Made by a program: the position numbers and the translations under genes
NCBI GenBank assembly: GCA_964554875.1
Contig: CAZKQJ010000012.1
Coordinates: 32,075-96,074 of the forward strand
DNA length: 64,000 nt
From: Marispirochaeta sp964554875
Lineage (GTDB): Bacteria; Spirochaetota; Spirochaetia; JC444; Marispirochaetaceae
Direction: 5' to 3'
Notes under the pieces: model-generated
Told to the model about the DNA's origin: nothing
Databases searched by the model: none
Seen by the model: the letters and a program-made list of their open reading frames with translations, nothing else
Part shown: piece after piece, positions 7,763-15,940 of the stretch
Position numbering within the stretch: the stretch's first letter is position 1
Layout: every line of letters begins with the position of its first letter

Positions 7763-9184
7763 ATGATCGATTTCAGTTCCGGACCACAGGTCTATTGTAT
7801 CGGCATAAAGGGGACGGGAATGTGTGCGCTGGCGGAGTACTGCCGCCATGCCGGGGCCCATGTGGAAGGTTCGGATGTACAGGAGGTCTTCTATACCGAC
7901 GAGATTCTGAAGACCCTGGATATTCCCGTGCATACGCCCTTCAAGAGTGCGAATCTTCCTTCCCGTATCGACCATCTTTTCTACTCCGCCGCCTACGATG
8001 CGGACAACAATCCGGAAATGGCGGAGGCGGCCCGACGGGGCATTCCGGGGATGAGTTATCCCCAGGCCCTGGGGCTGATTTCCCGGGGACAGCCCACCGG
8101 CGCGGTGGCGGGAGTCCACGGAAAAACGACCACCACCGCTCTGGCAGGTACCATGGCCCAGGCTGTTGGTCTCCCTGTGGGGGTGATTGTCGGGTCCGGG
8201 GTTTCAAACTTCAAGGGCCGTTCCTGTCTCTTTCTGGGAGACAGAGGCCTTATCGCCGAGACCTGCGAATATCGCCGTCACTTTCTGAATGTCTCTCCCC
8301 GCTGGCTTATTGTAAGCAGCATAGAACCGGACCACCTGGATTATTTCAAGGATTACGAAGATATCCTGGACGCCTTTACCGAGTATGCCCTCAAGCTGCC
8401 GGAAAAGGGAACCCTTATCTACTGTGCCGACGATGCGGGAGCCTCTGAGCTCGCGGAAAGAATGCGGTCCCGCCGCAGTGACCTCTCCATGGTGCCCTAC
8501 GGTTTTACCGCCGGCGGGGACTATCGCCTTCAGGATTACCGCGTGGAGGGTGAGCGGCTTGTTGCAGAACTTGCCGGATTTACCGGTCCTCTTCGGCTCC
8601 GAATTCCCGGCCGGCACAGTGCCCTGAACGCCGCCGCCGCCGCTGCCCTTGTTACCATTATGGGAGAATATCTGGGGCTCGACCTGGACAGGGAGAAAAT
8701 GCTATCCGCCTGTGAGGATTTCCGGGGAAGCAAGCGGCGCAGCGAGATAATCGGGGAGGCCGGGGGGGTTCTTTTTATGGACGATTACGCTCACCACCCC
8801 ACAGCCATACGAAGCACCCTCCGGGGTCTTCGGGAATTTTATCCGAACCGGCGCCTGGTGGTGGATTTCATGTCCCACACATATTCCCGTACCGCCGCCC
8901 TTTTCGACGGCTTCGTCTCCGCCTTCGGCGATGCTGATGAGCTCATACTCCACGATATTTACGCTTCCGCCCGTGAGGAATCAGGAGGAGTCAGCGGAGA
9001 ACAGCTCTACCGGAAAACCTCTGAACTTCACCGGTCCGTACGCTACTATCCTGAACCGGTTGCCTCCCTGGAAGACCTGGACGCCATGCTTTCTCCGGGG
9101 GATCTGTTTATCAGTATGGGAGCGGGAAACAACTGGAAGCTCAGCCATGAACTCTACCAACGACGAAAAGGAAGGTCAGCATGA
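7763..9184 (+). CDS. murC: UDP-N-acetylmuramate--L-alanine ligase
   Basis: Cytoplasmic enzyme that adds the first amino acid of the peptidoglycan stem peptide. 473 residues. N-terminal Rossmann motif GIKGTGM (14-20), ATP loop GVHGKTTTT (117-125), EPDHLDYF (Mur ligase motif), DDYAHHPTAI and SHTYSRT near the C-terminal domain. Mpl is the closest alternative, but FMSHTYSRT and the HDIYASARE region fit the MurC C-terminal domain better. GSGVSNFKG and ETCEYRR differ somewhat from textbook MurC, so the assignment is to the MurC branch rather than proven specificity. It overlaps yicC by four bases. Confidence 0.86.
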   Translation: MIDFSSGPQVYCIGIKGTGMCALAEYCRHAGAHVEGSDVQEVFYTDEILKTLDIPVHTPFKSANLPSRIDHLFYSAAYDADNNPEMAEAARRGIPGMSYPQALGLISRGQPTGAVAGVHGKTTTTALAGTMAQAVGLPVGVIVGSGVSNFKGRSCLFLGDRGLIAETCEYRRHFLNVSPRWLIVSSIEPDHLDYFKDYEDILDAFTEYALKLPEKGTLIYCADDAGASELAERMRSRRSDLSMVPYGFTAGGDYRLQDYRVEGERLVAELAGFTGPLRLRIPGRHSALNAAAAAALVTIMGEYLGLDLDREKMLSACEDFRGSKRRSEIIGEAGGVLFMDDYAHHPTAIRSTLRGLREFYPNRRLVVDFMSHTYSRTAALFDGFVSAFGDADELILHDIYASAREESGGVSGEQLYRKTSELHRSVRYYPEPVASLEDLDAMLSPGDLFISMGAGNNWKLSHELYQRRKGRSA

Positions 9185-10047
9185 TCAGCATGACAGGCTA
9201 CGGCTACTGTGAGGAGGAGACCGAAAAGCTCTATCTTTCGGTGGAAATCAAGTCGGTGAACAACCGTTACCTGGATATTCAGATAAATCTGCCTCCTTTT
9301 CTGAATCCCCTGGAACCCCGGCTGCGGGAGTTCCTCAGTTCCCGGGTACGCCGGGGCAGGGTGGAACTCTATATACGTCTGCGGGAGCTGGAGGAGGATC
9401 TTAAGGTACATCTGGACCAGTCGGTGGCCTCAGAATACGCGGCAATCCTGCGGCAGCTTGCGGAGCAGACGGGAATTACGGAACCCCTGCGGCTGGAACA
9501 CCTGCTGGGAATGGAGGGTATCCTGAAGAGTACCCGAAGCCGCGACCTCGAGCGCTACTGGGAAGCAATCCAGCCGCTGTTGAACCGGGCCTTCGAGGAT
9601 TTTTCCCGGACCCGCAGGAATGAGGGAAGCGCAACGAAAAAAGACATTCTAAAGAATATCGATAGTATCAGGGAATCCCTTTCCGGGGTGGAGGTACTGA
9701 AGGACGATCTGGAAAGCTACTTTACGGAAACCGTACGGGGAAAATTCCAGGAGGTCATTGGAGACCAGGTCGAGGAGAGCAGGGTCCTGACTGAAATCGC
9801 CTCCCTGATGGTCAAATACTCGATCAACGAAGAGCTGGTGCGCCTTAAGGGACACCTGAAGAGTTTCAGCAGCATCACGGAAGCCGAGGATGGGGTAGGG
9901 AAGAAACTCGATTTCCTGGCTCAGGAGATACACCGGGAAATAAATACCATTGGGTCAAAAAGCGTTCAGTACGATATAAGCTCAAGCGTCGTTTCCATGA
10001 AAGACGCCCTTGAAAATATACGGGAGCAACTGAGAAATGTCGAATAG
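9181..10047 (+). CDS. yicC: YicC/YloC family endoribonuclease
   Basis: A 288-residue YicC family protein, a group with reported endoribonuclease activity. The N-terminus MISMTGYGYCEEE and SVEIKSVNNRYLD, the RRGRVELYIR segment and the C-terminal KKLDFLAQEIHREINTIGSKS are all family signatures. Start ATG overlaps the murC stop (ATGA), and its 3' end overlaps the next gene by 11 bases, so murC, yicC and the kinase gene are translationally coupled. In many Firmicutes yicC is followed by gmk and rpoZ; here a CMP-kinase-like gene takes the place of gmk. Confidence 0.95.
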   Translation: MISMTGYGYCEEETEKLYLSVEIKSVNNRYLDIQINLPPFLNPLEPRLREFLSSRVRRGRVELYIRLRELEEDLKVHLDQSVASEYAAILRQLAEQTGITEPLRLEHLLGMEGILKSTRSRDLERYWEAIQPLLNRAFEDFSRTRRNEGSATKKDILKNIDSIRESLSGVEVLKDDLESYFTETVRGKFQEVIGDQVEESRVLTEIASLMVKYSINEELVRLKGHLKSFSSITEAEDGVGKKLDFLAQEIHREINTIGSKSVQYDISSSVVSMKDALENIREQLRNVE

Positions 10048-10576
10048 AAGAGGAATAATCGCCATATCCGGAAAAAGCGGCTGCGGCAATACCACCGTAA
10101 CACACCTGGTGGCGGAAAAGCTGGGATTTCGGGTGGTCAACTATACCTTCAGGACTATGGCGGGGGAGATGGGAATCTCTTTCGAAGAGCTCTGCGCTCT
10201 GGCAGAAAAGGATGATGCCTACGATCTCAGGCTGGATCGTAAACAGGTCGAACTGGCAAAGGAGGGCAACTGTGTTCTGGGATCGCGCCTGGCAATCTGG
10301 CTGCTAAAAAACGAAGCGGATCTGACGGTTTTTCTCGATGCTTCCCTCGAAGTGCGGGCCGAACGGATCGCGTCCCGTGAGGGAGGAACACATATCGAGG
10401 TTATGGAGAAGACCGTAGCCCGGGACCAGAGAGACCATGAACGCTACAAAAGAATCTACGGCTACAATAACGACGATTACCGCTTTGCCGATCTCATTAT
10501 CGATACCACCGTGACGGACCAGTACGATGTTGCCCGGCAGATAGTAGAGCAGTACCGAAATCTCGGCAGGGATTGA
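10037..10576 (+). CDS. Cytidylate kinase-like nucleotide kinase with altered P-loop
   Basis: A 179-residue kinase-fold protein resembling the short cytidylate kinases. The P-loop at 12-20 reads GKSGCGNTT: asparagine stands where the Walker A lysine of GK[ST] is expected. Other family traits are present: VVNYTFRTMAGEMGIS, D-x-x-DRKQVEL-like segment, NCVLGSRLAIWLLK, RAERIASREGG lid and DQRDHERYKRIYG, then DLIIDTT. From memory the same GN variant occurs in other spirochaete homologues, so it is probably an inherited feature, not a mutation. Whether it phosphorylates CMP is inference. It overlaps yicC by 11 bases. Confidence 0.75.
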   Translation: MSNRRGIIAISGKSGCGNTTVTHLVAEKLGFRVVNYTFRTMAGEMGISFEELCALAEKDDAYDLRLDRKQVELAKEGNCVLGSRLAIWLLKNEADLTVFLDASLEVRAERIASREGGTHIEVMEKTVARDQRDHERYKRIYGYNNDDYRFADLIIDTTVTDQYDVARQIVEQYRNLGRD

Positions 10577-10602
10577 GCAGCAGAGCCGTTTTCTGCTATA
10601 AT
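10573..10602 (+). promoter_or_regulatory. Putative promoter of rpoZ-miaA
   Basis: TTGAGC at 10573-10578, an 18-base spacer and a perfect TATAAT at 10597-10602 preceded by TGC (extended -10). The expected leader is about 25 bases and contains GTGAGGCGG, a ribosome site for rpoZ. The -35 box overlaps the stop of the upstream kinase gene. Confidence 0.6.
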
Positions 10603-10633
10603 CTTCGTTAATACACAGAGTGAGGCGGTTTAA

Positions 10634-10825
10634 ATGATAATTCCCTTGGACCTACTGGTGGACAACACGGATAACGTATACGAGATGACCTGCGCCGCCA
10701 TTCGCCGGGCGGTACAGATTACCATTACCGGAGACGAGGAGATCGAAGAGGACGGCGGAAAGGTCGTATCCACAGCGATCAAACAGGTCCTGACAAAGAC
10801 CGTGCAATACAGGCTTGAAGAGTAA
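10634..10825 (+). CDS. rpoZ: DNA-directed RNA polymerase omega subunit
   Basis: A 63-residue omega subunit that helps assemble RNA polymerase. It shows the short helical omega core: MIIPLDLLVDNTDNVYEMT, then CAAIRRAVQI with the conserved R-A-x-Q/I pattern, an acidic turn, and KVVSTAIKQVLTK. Shorter than the 90-residue E. coli protein but usual for spirochaetes. GTGAGGCGG precedes the ATG. miaA begins inside its last codons (TTG at 10815). Placement after yicC and a nucleotide kinase matches the widespread yicC-gmk-rpoZ order. Confidence 0.85.
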   Translation: MIIPLDLLVDNTDNVYEMTCAAIRRAVQITITGDEEIEEDGGKVVSTAIKQVLTKTVQYRLEE

Positions 10826-11786
10826 AATTTCTTCCACACATCAGGAACCACCGGTACTTCCGGTGGTTCTTCTTTTTGGCCCCACCGGGGTCGGTAAAAC
10901 CGAACTGATTCGTAAGCTGTCGGGGAGAGATTTCGAGGTGATAAGCGCCGACTCCATGCAGGTTTACCGCGGCATGGACATCGGCACGGCGAAACCGGAC
11001 CCGGTCTTACGTCAGCAGATCCCCCACCATCTTATCGATATCCGCAATCCTGACGAACAGTTTCACCTGGGTGATTTTATACGCCTCGCCGACGAAGCTG
11101 TTCTGGATATTCTGCGGAAGGGCAGACTGCCGGTTATCTCCGGGGGAACTGCCTACTATTTCAAGCATTTTCTTTACGGACTTCCCGAAGCCCCTTCGTC
11201 TGATCCTGAAATCAGGGCGGAGCTTGCAGAGATAGTCCGAAAAGAAGGACTCAAACCTTTGAGGGAAATGCTGCGCCGGGTTGATCCCTTCTCGGCCGGG
11301 CGGATAGACGACAACGATGCCTACCGTATTCAGCGCGCCCTGGAGGTCTATATGAGCAGCGGGCGTCCTCTCTCTTCTTTTCGGGTACCGGATACGATGA
11401 GGGAAGGGCTTGATCCCCTGATTATCGGTCTTTGCAGGCCCAGAGAAGAACTGTACCGGCGCATTGACCGGAGGGTGGAACAGATGTTCGAAGCGGGACT
11501 TAGAAGCGAGGTGGAATCCCTGAGACAGGCGGGCTGCAGCTCAGAGGACCCGGGTATGAAGGCGATCGGTTACCGCGAGTTCTTTGAAGCAGAACAGGAA
11601 CCTCTTCCCCGGATCCAGACTGCGAGCCGAAGGTACGCTAAACGGCAGCTCACCTTTTTCCGGGCCCTTTCGGGTACGATATGGATGAATCCCGGGGACC
11701 ATGAAAAGATCCTGCAGAAAATCTATTCGTTTTTGAGTTTCCGGAAAGAGTCAATCTCCCGAATCTCTTCTGTTTCCATTGAATAG
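10815..11786 (+). CDS. miaA: tRNA dimethylallyltransferase
   Basis: Transfers a dimethylallyl group to A37 of tRNAs that read UNN codons. 323 residues. GPTGVGKTEL P-loop at 22-31, ISADSMQVYRGMDIGTAKP (dimethylallyl/tRNA-binding motif), ISGGTAYYFKHFLYG, the DNDAYRIQRALEV motif and KAIGYREF. The start is taken as TTG at 10815, overlapping rpoZ by 11 bases; no ATG lies before the P-loop. Its 3' end overlaps the convergent pseudokinase gene by 64 bases. Confidence 0.95.
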   Translation: MKSKISSTHQEPPVLPVVLLFGPTGVGKTELIRKLSGRDFEVISADSMQVYRGMDIGTAKPDPVLRQQIPHHLIDIRNPDEQFHLGDFIRLADEAVLDILRKGRLPVISGGTAYYFKHFLYGLPEAPSSDPEIRAELAEIVRKEGLKPLREMLRRVDPFSAGRIDDNDAYRIQRALEVYMSSGRPLSSFRVPDTMREGLDPLIIGLCRPREELYRRIDRRVEQMFEAGLRSEVESLRQAGCSSEDPGMKAIGYREFFEAEQEPLPRIQTASRRYAKRQLTFFRALSGTIWMNPGDHEKILQKIYSFLSFRKESISRISSVSIE

Positions 11787-13165
11787 ATACGGTTATCCTC
11801 CTTATCCCCTCGAATCCTGACCCGCTCGGTATGCTCGCTCAAGACGATTCTGATACTCTCTTCCTGTTCTTCCATATCCGCCGCTGCAGGCTGGGCAAAG
11901 ATATACCGGACAAGGAACTCTCCATCCGCCGTTTCCCGAAGGGAAATATCCGCCGTGCCGAAGACAAACTGTCCCCGTTCCAGCGGGGGGAGTCCCGAAT
12001 CGATCCATTCCCGGGCAGATAAAAAGGGAGGCGGTCCCCCGACGGAGTAGGCCTTTGTTACCCTGGTAATTACTGTGAGTCTGACGACCGATTCAATATA
12101 GCGGCTGCCGGCACCGTTGGAGGTACAGGCCTCCATGGTTTCGTGATCCAGGCGATTCATGCATTCGTAAAAAAGCCGGACCACCTGTTCAGCTTCCAGT
12201 CCCCGGGTCGGAGGGGGGAGCGAGGCTTTCTGCATAATGTTGGCAGTCAGGATTGTACCGACTGCAAGCAGAATACCGGCTATAGCCAGGGAGATTTTAT
12301 AACGGCGAAAAAATCTGCGTAAGAAAATCTTTCTGTTAATCCGGGTTTTCCTGCCTCGCGCACGACGGCTCATGCGCAGAATATCCGCCTGGGACAGGAT
12401 CGGTGCTGGTTCCGTCTCCATCTCTGACAAAAACTCATACAGTCCGGCTACATCCGGATTGTCTTCGCTTCCTTCCAGTATCGAATCAATATACAGTGTC
12501 GCCTCTCCGTATGCCTCCGGACTCATGAGGGAAAGGGGTACAAACTCTGACCTGCGCATGCGCTCCCTCAATTCCTCGCCGATATCTTTCGCTGATAAAG
12601 GCCTGTCCAAAAAGGGGTGCTCCCCGGTAACGACAATATATGCAAGAAGGGCAAAGGAGTATACGAGTGCGGCGGCGCCCGCCTTCATGTCGGGATGTTT
12701 GAATAGTTCGTAATTCTGAAGCAGTTCTTCCTCGCTGAAACAGCGCCGCTGTTTCTCGGCCAGGGAGGATGATAGAACAAGTACAGCCCCGTCACTGAGA
12801 AGAAAAACGGAGGAAGGATCAAAATACCCTGGTTCTTCCTTTACAGTGGAAATCTGCATGAGGGCGTAGAGGACCTTTCTCAGGCATGGCAGATCGAGCC
12901 TGGCAGAGGTGATGTACCTGGAAAAACGTTCCCCGTCAAAGCGGGGGCCGATGCAGTAGCGTCCCTGGTTTTCGATGTACCCCTCCACCGGCCATTCTTC
13001 GATACTGCCGTCCCGGTATATCCAGGCTGTATCGCGGGTGTTTCCGGTCCGGAGGTTCCAGATGTCCGGCCGGCTGCCCGGACTTATCTTTATTCCCGTG
13101 TATAATCTGCCCTTGCGTTGAAGTTCTATTCGGGTTGAGTCGATCCGATCTACTGTGCTGTTCAT
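11723..13165 (-). CDS. Membrane-anchored protein-kinase-like (pseudokinase) protein
   Basis: 480 residues. The first 250 resemble the C-lobe of a Ser/Thr kinase that has lost its catalytic residues. GYFDPSSVFLLSDGAVLVLSS (113-133) lines up with the HRDLKPxNILL...DFG stretch but lacks the HRD and DFG acids, and ALVYSFALLAYIVVTGEHPF (167-185) matches the DIYSLGxxLYELLTGxxPF helix. A lysine/arginine-rich stretch (268-289), one transmembrane helix (291-310) and about 170 residues outside the membrane follow. The ectodomain is not recognised. Its start overlaps the AMMECR1 stop by one base, so it ends the hisD operon. Kinase ancestry is inference from pattern; activity is unlikely. Confidence 0.62.
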   Translation of the reverse strand: MNSTVDRIDSTRIELQRKGRLYTGIKISPGSRPDIWNLRTGNTRDTAWIYRDGSIEEWPVEGYIENQGRYCIGPRFDGERFSRYITSARLDLPCLRKVLYALMQISTVKEEPGYFDPSSVFLLSDGAVLVLSSSLAEKQRRCFSEEELLQNYELFKHPDMKAGAAALVYSFALLAYIVVTGEHPFLDRPLSAKDIGEELRERMRRSEFVPLSLMSPEAYGEATLYIDSILEGSEDNPDVAGLYEFLSEMETEPAPILSQADILRMSRRARGRKTRINRKIFLRRFFRRYKISLAIAGILLAVGTILTANIMQKASLPPPTRGLEAEQVVRLFYECMNRLDHETMEACTSNGAGSRYIESVVRLTVITRVTKAYSVGGPPPFLSAREWIDSGLPPLERGQFVFGTADISLRETADGEFLVRYIFAQPAAADMEEQEESIRIVLSEHTERVRIRGDKEDNRIYSMETEEIREIDSFRKLKNE

Positions 13166-13755
13166 CAGGTTTTAAAGTCCTCTTCAGAGAATATCTGGGC
13201 ACTGAATATTTCGAGCCTGGTTTCCGGGTCCTCCAGAGCGTCCGGAGGAAGTCCCGCTTTGCGGCAGGTGTTCAGGGCAAACTCCTCGCGCTGCCATCCC
13301 TGTTCCGTCGCGACCTGCGGAAGCAGGACCCCGCTGCAGTATCCCTTCGTTATATAAAGGCCGTGGATACCGGGTTCCAGCTCCTGGAGGGAGTCGATTC
13401 TTGCCAGAGGGGACAGCACCGATATCTCGATACTGATTTCCTGAAATTCTTCTTTTGCAAGGGGTGAAAAGCGGGGATCCCGGAAAGCACTGGAAACCGC
13501 CATGGAAGCAATAGTTTCATGCAGGGCGCTATGGCCGAGCATGTTGCCTATGCAGCCGCGAAGATCTCCGGCTTTTCGAAGGGTCACAAAGGCTCCCGTC
13601 TTCTGCCTGAGAAGCGGGTGCCCTTTTACGAAGGAGGCGAAGGTACAGAAAAAATCCTTCGGAACCGTAACACCGAGTTCCCGGCCTATCGTCCAGCGGG
13701 CAAGCGAAAGCAGGGCTCTTTTTTCTTCCCCTGAAAGATCGGAAAAGGTCTGCAT
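13165..13755 (-). CDS. AMMECR1-domain protein (AmmeMemoRadiSam system protein A)
   Basis: A 196-residue AMMECR1 protein. The invariant motif LRGCIGN is at 65-71, with GAFVTLRK before it and AFRDPRFSPL, EISIEISVLSP and QVATEQGW after. The function of AMMECR1 is unknown; it often pairs with MEMO and a radical-SAM enzyme, as in the adjacent MEMO gene here. The ATG at 13755 is chosen for the GGGGGGAGA ribosome site; a longer in-frame extension inside the MEMO gene has no site. No radical-SAM partner is adjacent. Confidence 0.9.
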   Translation of the reverse strand: MQTFSDLSGEEKRALLSLARWTIGRELGVTVPKDFFCTFASFVKGHPLLRQKTGAFVTLRKAGDLRGCIGNMLGHSALHETIASMAVSSAFRDPRFSPLAKEEFQEISIEISVLSPLARIDSLQELEPGIHGLYITKGYCSGVLLPQVATEQGWQREEFALNTCRKAGLPPDALEDPETRLEIFSAQIFSEEDFKT

Positions 13756-13796
13756 GAAATCTCCCCCCTTTTTTATTCTGCCTTCTCCGGCGAATT

Positions 13797-14519
13797 CTAT
13801 TGAGAAGCCTGCCAGAGGGCGGCACAGTACTGGGGTGACTCTCCATGATACCACCTGTCCGGGGGAGCATGAAAGTGCGTTTCCAGGAGTTTCAACAAAA
13901 AATCTTCCCCCTGAGCCTGGATCATTCCGCTTTCGGGTTTCTTTACAAAATTCGCGCTTACCAGGGGAAGATATTCGGGAAGAAGCTCTTCGAGCATGTA
14001 CAGGCCGGACTGCAGAAGGGAGTCCGTCGCAGATCCGAAAAGGACCGGAAGGACAGGAGCGGTATAGTTGAAACTGGCAAGGGCGCTCAGAATCAGATCA
14101 AAGCAGGGCTCCTCCTCAAAGGGAATCCTCCCCAAACGAAAGATATTTCCAGTTTCGGAAATACTGTCAAGCGTATCCCGGTCAACAGGAAGAATACCGA
14201 AGGGGGTATGAAACCCCGAATAATCGGGAAACCAGATGGTCTCTTCGTTTTCTCGATGTACCTTGGCCATAATGACAATGGCGCGGGCAGATGAAAGAGG
14301 AAGCTGCTGAAGGGCCCATAAAAGGCCGGAACCTGAATAATTCAGTGCTCCCTGGGGTACAAGGGCTGCTCTTCCCTTAACAGGCTTCCCGGGATGGGCG
14401 CCGGCAGCTGTTTCGGCGAGGCGTGCACTAAGCTCCTCCTTTTCCCGGGGAAAAAAGTGTCCAGCTGAGAGAAGTGGGCGGATATCCTCCGTCGCGGCGG
14501 AGAGGGGGTAGTCCTTCAT
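13797..14519 (-). CDS. Divergent MEMO family protein (AmmeMemoRadiSam system protein B)
   Basis: A 240-residue MEMO-like protein, shorter than the usual 260-300. The fold signatures are seen but drifted: ALVPQGALNYSG (53-63) replaces the usual PHAGYxYSG, IVIMAKVH keeps a histidine at 88 where GPxH is expected, and WETPLG/PVDRD is represented by FHTPFGILPVDRD. The later SSDxSHY motif is not recognisable. MEMO proteins bind metal through histidines and a cysteine; one histidine is glutamine here. Overlaps the NFACT gene by four bases and precedes AMMECR1 by 41 bases. Confidence 0.78.
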   Translation of the reverse strand: MKDYPLSAATEDIRPLLSAGHFFPREKEELSARLAETAAGAHPGKPVKGRAALVPQGALNYSGSGLLWALQQLPLSSARAIVIMAKVHRENEETIWFPDYSGFHTPFGILPVDRDTLDSISETGNIFRLGRIPFEEEPCFDLILSALASFNYTAPVLPVLFGSATDSLLQSGLYMLEELLPEYLPLVSANFVKKPESGMIQAQGEDFLLKLLETHFHAPPDRWYHGESPQYCAALWQASQ

Positions 14520-15937
14520 GATTCATTCCCCTCCAAAAGACGACGGAGCCGGTCCTCCTCCATGGATATATGGAGATTCTTCTCCTGCGTCGGAAGCACC
14601 GTGCCTAATTTACCCTCCCGGGGCCGACGCAGGTATTTTACCTGCGTGTAATAACAATCCCCGCCGCCTCCGCTGCGGGCCTTGCTGTAGTGGAGCGCCA
14701 GGTTGCCTGCGTCCAGAAGAACCTCCAGCGGCGGACTTTTGCCCTTTGGACCCCGAAGAAAGATATGCCCTCCGGGATAATCCCTGGCATGGACCCAGTA
14801 ATCATTGCCCCGTGCCCATTCCCTGAGGAGCTTGTCGCTTTCCCGGGCGTTACGCCCCACTACAATCTGCCATCCCCGGGAAAAAAAGTATGCCCCGGCA
14901 TGTTTTGTTTCTCCTGCTTCCCTGGGGCTTCGTTTTTCCGGCGGTCCGGGTATTCCCTCAAGATCTGCAAGTTTATCGGATTCTTCGCACTTCTTTACAA
15001 ACAGTTCCGCCTGGGAGGCTTCCCGTCGAAGGTCGTCGATCTCCTCCAGAGCCCGTTTTCGTCGGCGTTCCTCTTTCTTCCTGAGAGTGAAATACCTCCG
15101 GGCGTTCTCCTGGGGAGAAAGAGCAGGATCCAGGGGAATATGAACCGTATCTTCCCCGCTGAACTCCTTCGCTTCAAGCCAGCGGTCCCCAGATTTAATC
15201 CGATGCAGATTCGCGAGGATGAGATCGCCTGCCGATTCCTCACCGGACAGGATCACCTCCCCGTCTGCGGCAGCCTCGAGTCCCTTTAGCCGTCCCCTCA
15301 GGGAGTTGCTGTAACGTCGCCAACGGTTCAGCAACTCGTTTCTTTTCTGCCTGAAGGCCTCGTCTCTTTCCTGCAGTGTGTAGCGTGCTTCAATGTATGC
15401 GTTGTAATCCCTGTAAGCGGAAAAGTCTTCAAGAGAGAAACCTGTATCGGGTTCTCCGAAGCTTTCCTGCCAGGGAAGAAAGCTTCCGCCGGACAGCTCT
15501 CCACGGGCTGGTCGACGGTAGAAAGCATCGATGATTTCACCTGTCTCCCGGCAGAGGATTACATTCCCCGCGTTTCCCCAGAGTCGAATCCAGAGGCTGA
15601 GGGTTTCGTTAGCCTGGAGAATCTTGAGCTCCACAAGTCGCTGACCGGGGACCTGACGGGCATCGAGGATCCTGCAGCCCTTGATTCTGGAGCGCAGCAG
15701 CTGGGGAAAGCGCTGCAGTTTGATCTGCCGGCTTGCTTTGCCGCTTATTCTGTGGAGGCGGGTTTTCCCCTGCTTAAGAGAGATATAGAGCCCGAAACGG
15801 CCTTCGGGACCTTTTCCGGGAAAAAAGAGTTCAAGCACCAGAGAGGAGTAGTCGGGCTGAATGATTTTCTGTATAAAGCCCCCCGGAAGCTCGAGTTCAG
15901 AGAGAATTTGGTCGATTTCGCGCCAGTTGAGGGACAT
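14516..15937 (-). CDS. NFACT family protein (RqcH/fibronectin-binding-protein A-like)
   Basis: 473 residues. NFACT-N domain in the first 180, a coiled-coil-like helical middle (roughly 190-330, many Lys/Arg/Glu) and the NFACT-R domain near 350-440 with SRGWQIVVGRNARESDKL, DYWVHARDYPGGHIFLR and DCYYTQVKYLRRP. Relatives such as RqcH bind stalled 50S subunits and tRNA in ribosome quality control; older names call them fibronectin-binding. It is shorter than RqcH (about 570). In the N domain VPGQRLVEL places Gln99-Arg100 where RqcH has an Asp-Arg pair; that alignment is tentative. Sits three bases after the macrodomain gene. Confidence 0.85.
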   Translation of the reverse strand: MSLNWREIDQILSELELPGGFIQKIIQPDYSSLVLELFFPGKGPEGRFGLYISLKQGKTRLHRISGKASRQIKLQRFPQLLRSRIKGCRILDARQVPGQRLVELKILQANETLSLWIRLWGNAGNVILCRETGEIIDAFYRRPARGELSGGSFLPWQESFGEPDTGFSLEDFSAYRDYNAYIEARYTLQERDEAFRQKRNELLNRWRRYSNSLRGRLKGLEAAADGEVILSGEESAGDLILANLHRIKSGDRWLEAKEFSGEDTVHIPLDPALSPQENARRYFTLRKKEERRRKRALEEIDDLRREASQAELFVKKCEESDKLADLEGIPGPPEKRSPREAGETKHAGAYFFSRGWQIVVGRNARESDKLLREWARGNDYWVHARDYPGGHIFLRGPKGKSPPLEVLLDAGNLALHYSKARSGGGGDCYYTQVKYLRRPREGKLGTVLPTQEKNLHISMEEDRLRRLLEGNES

Positions 15938-15940
15938 CTA

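Noticed and set aside
10577..10600. AGCAG/CTGCT inverted repeat after the kinase gene as a terminator
   Set aside because: Only five base pairs with a nine-base loop and no T run; it overlaps the rpoZ -10 box.
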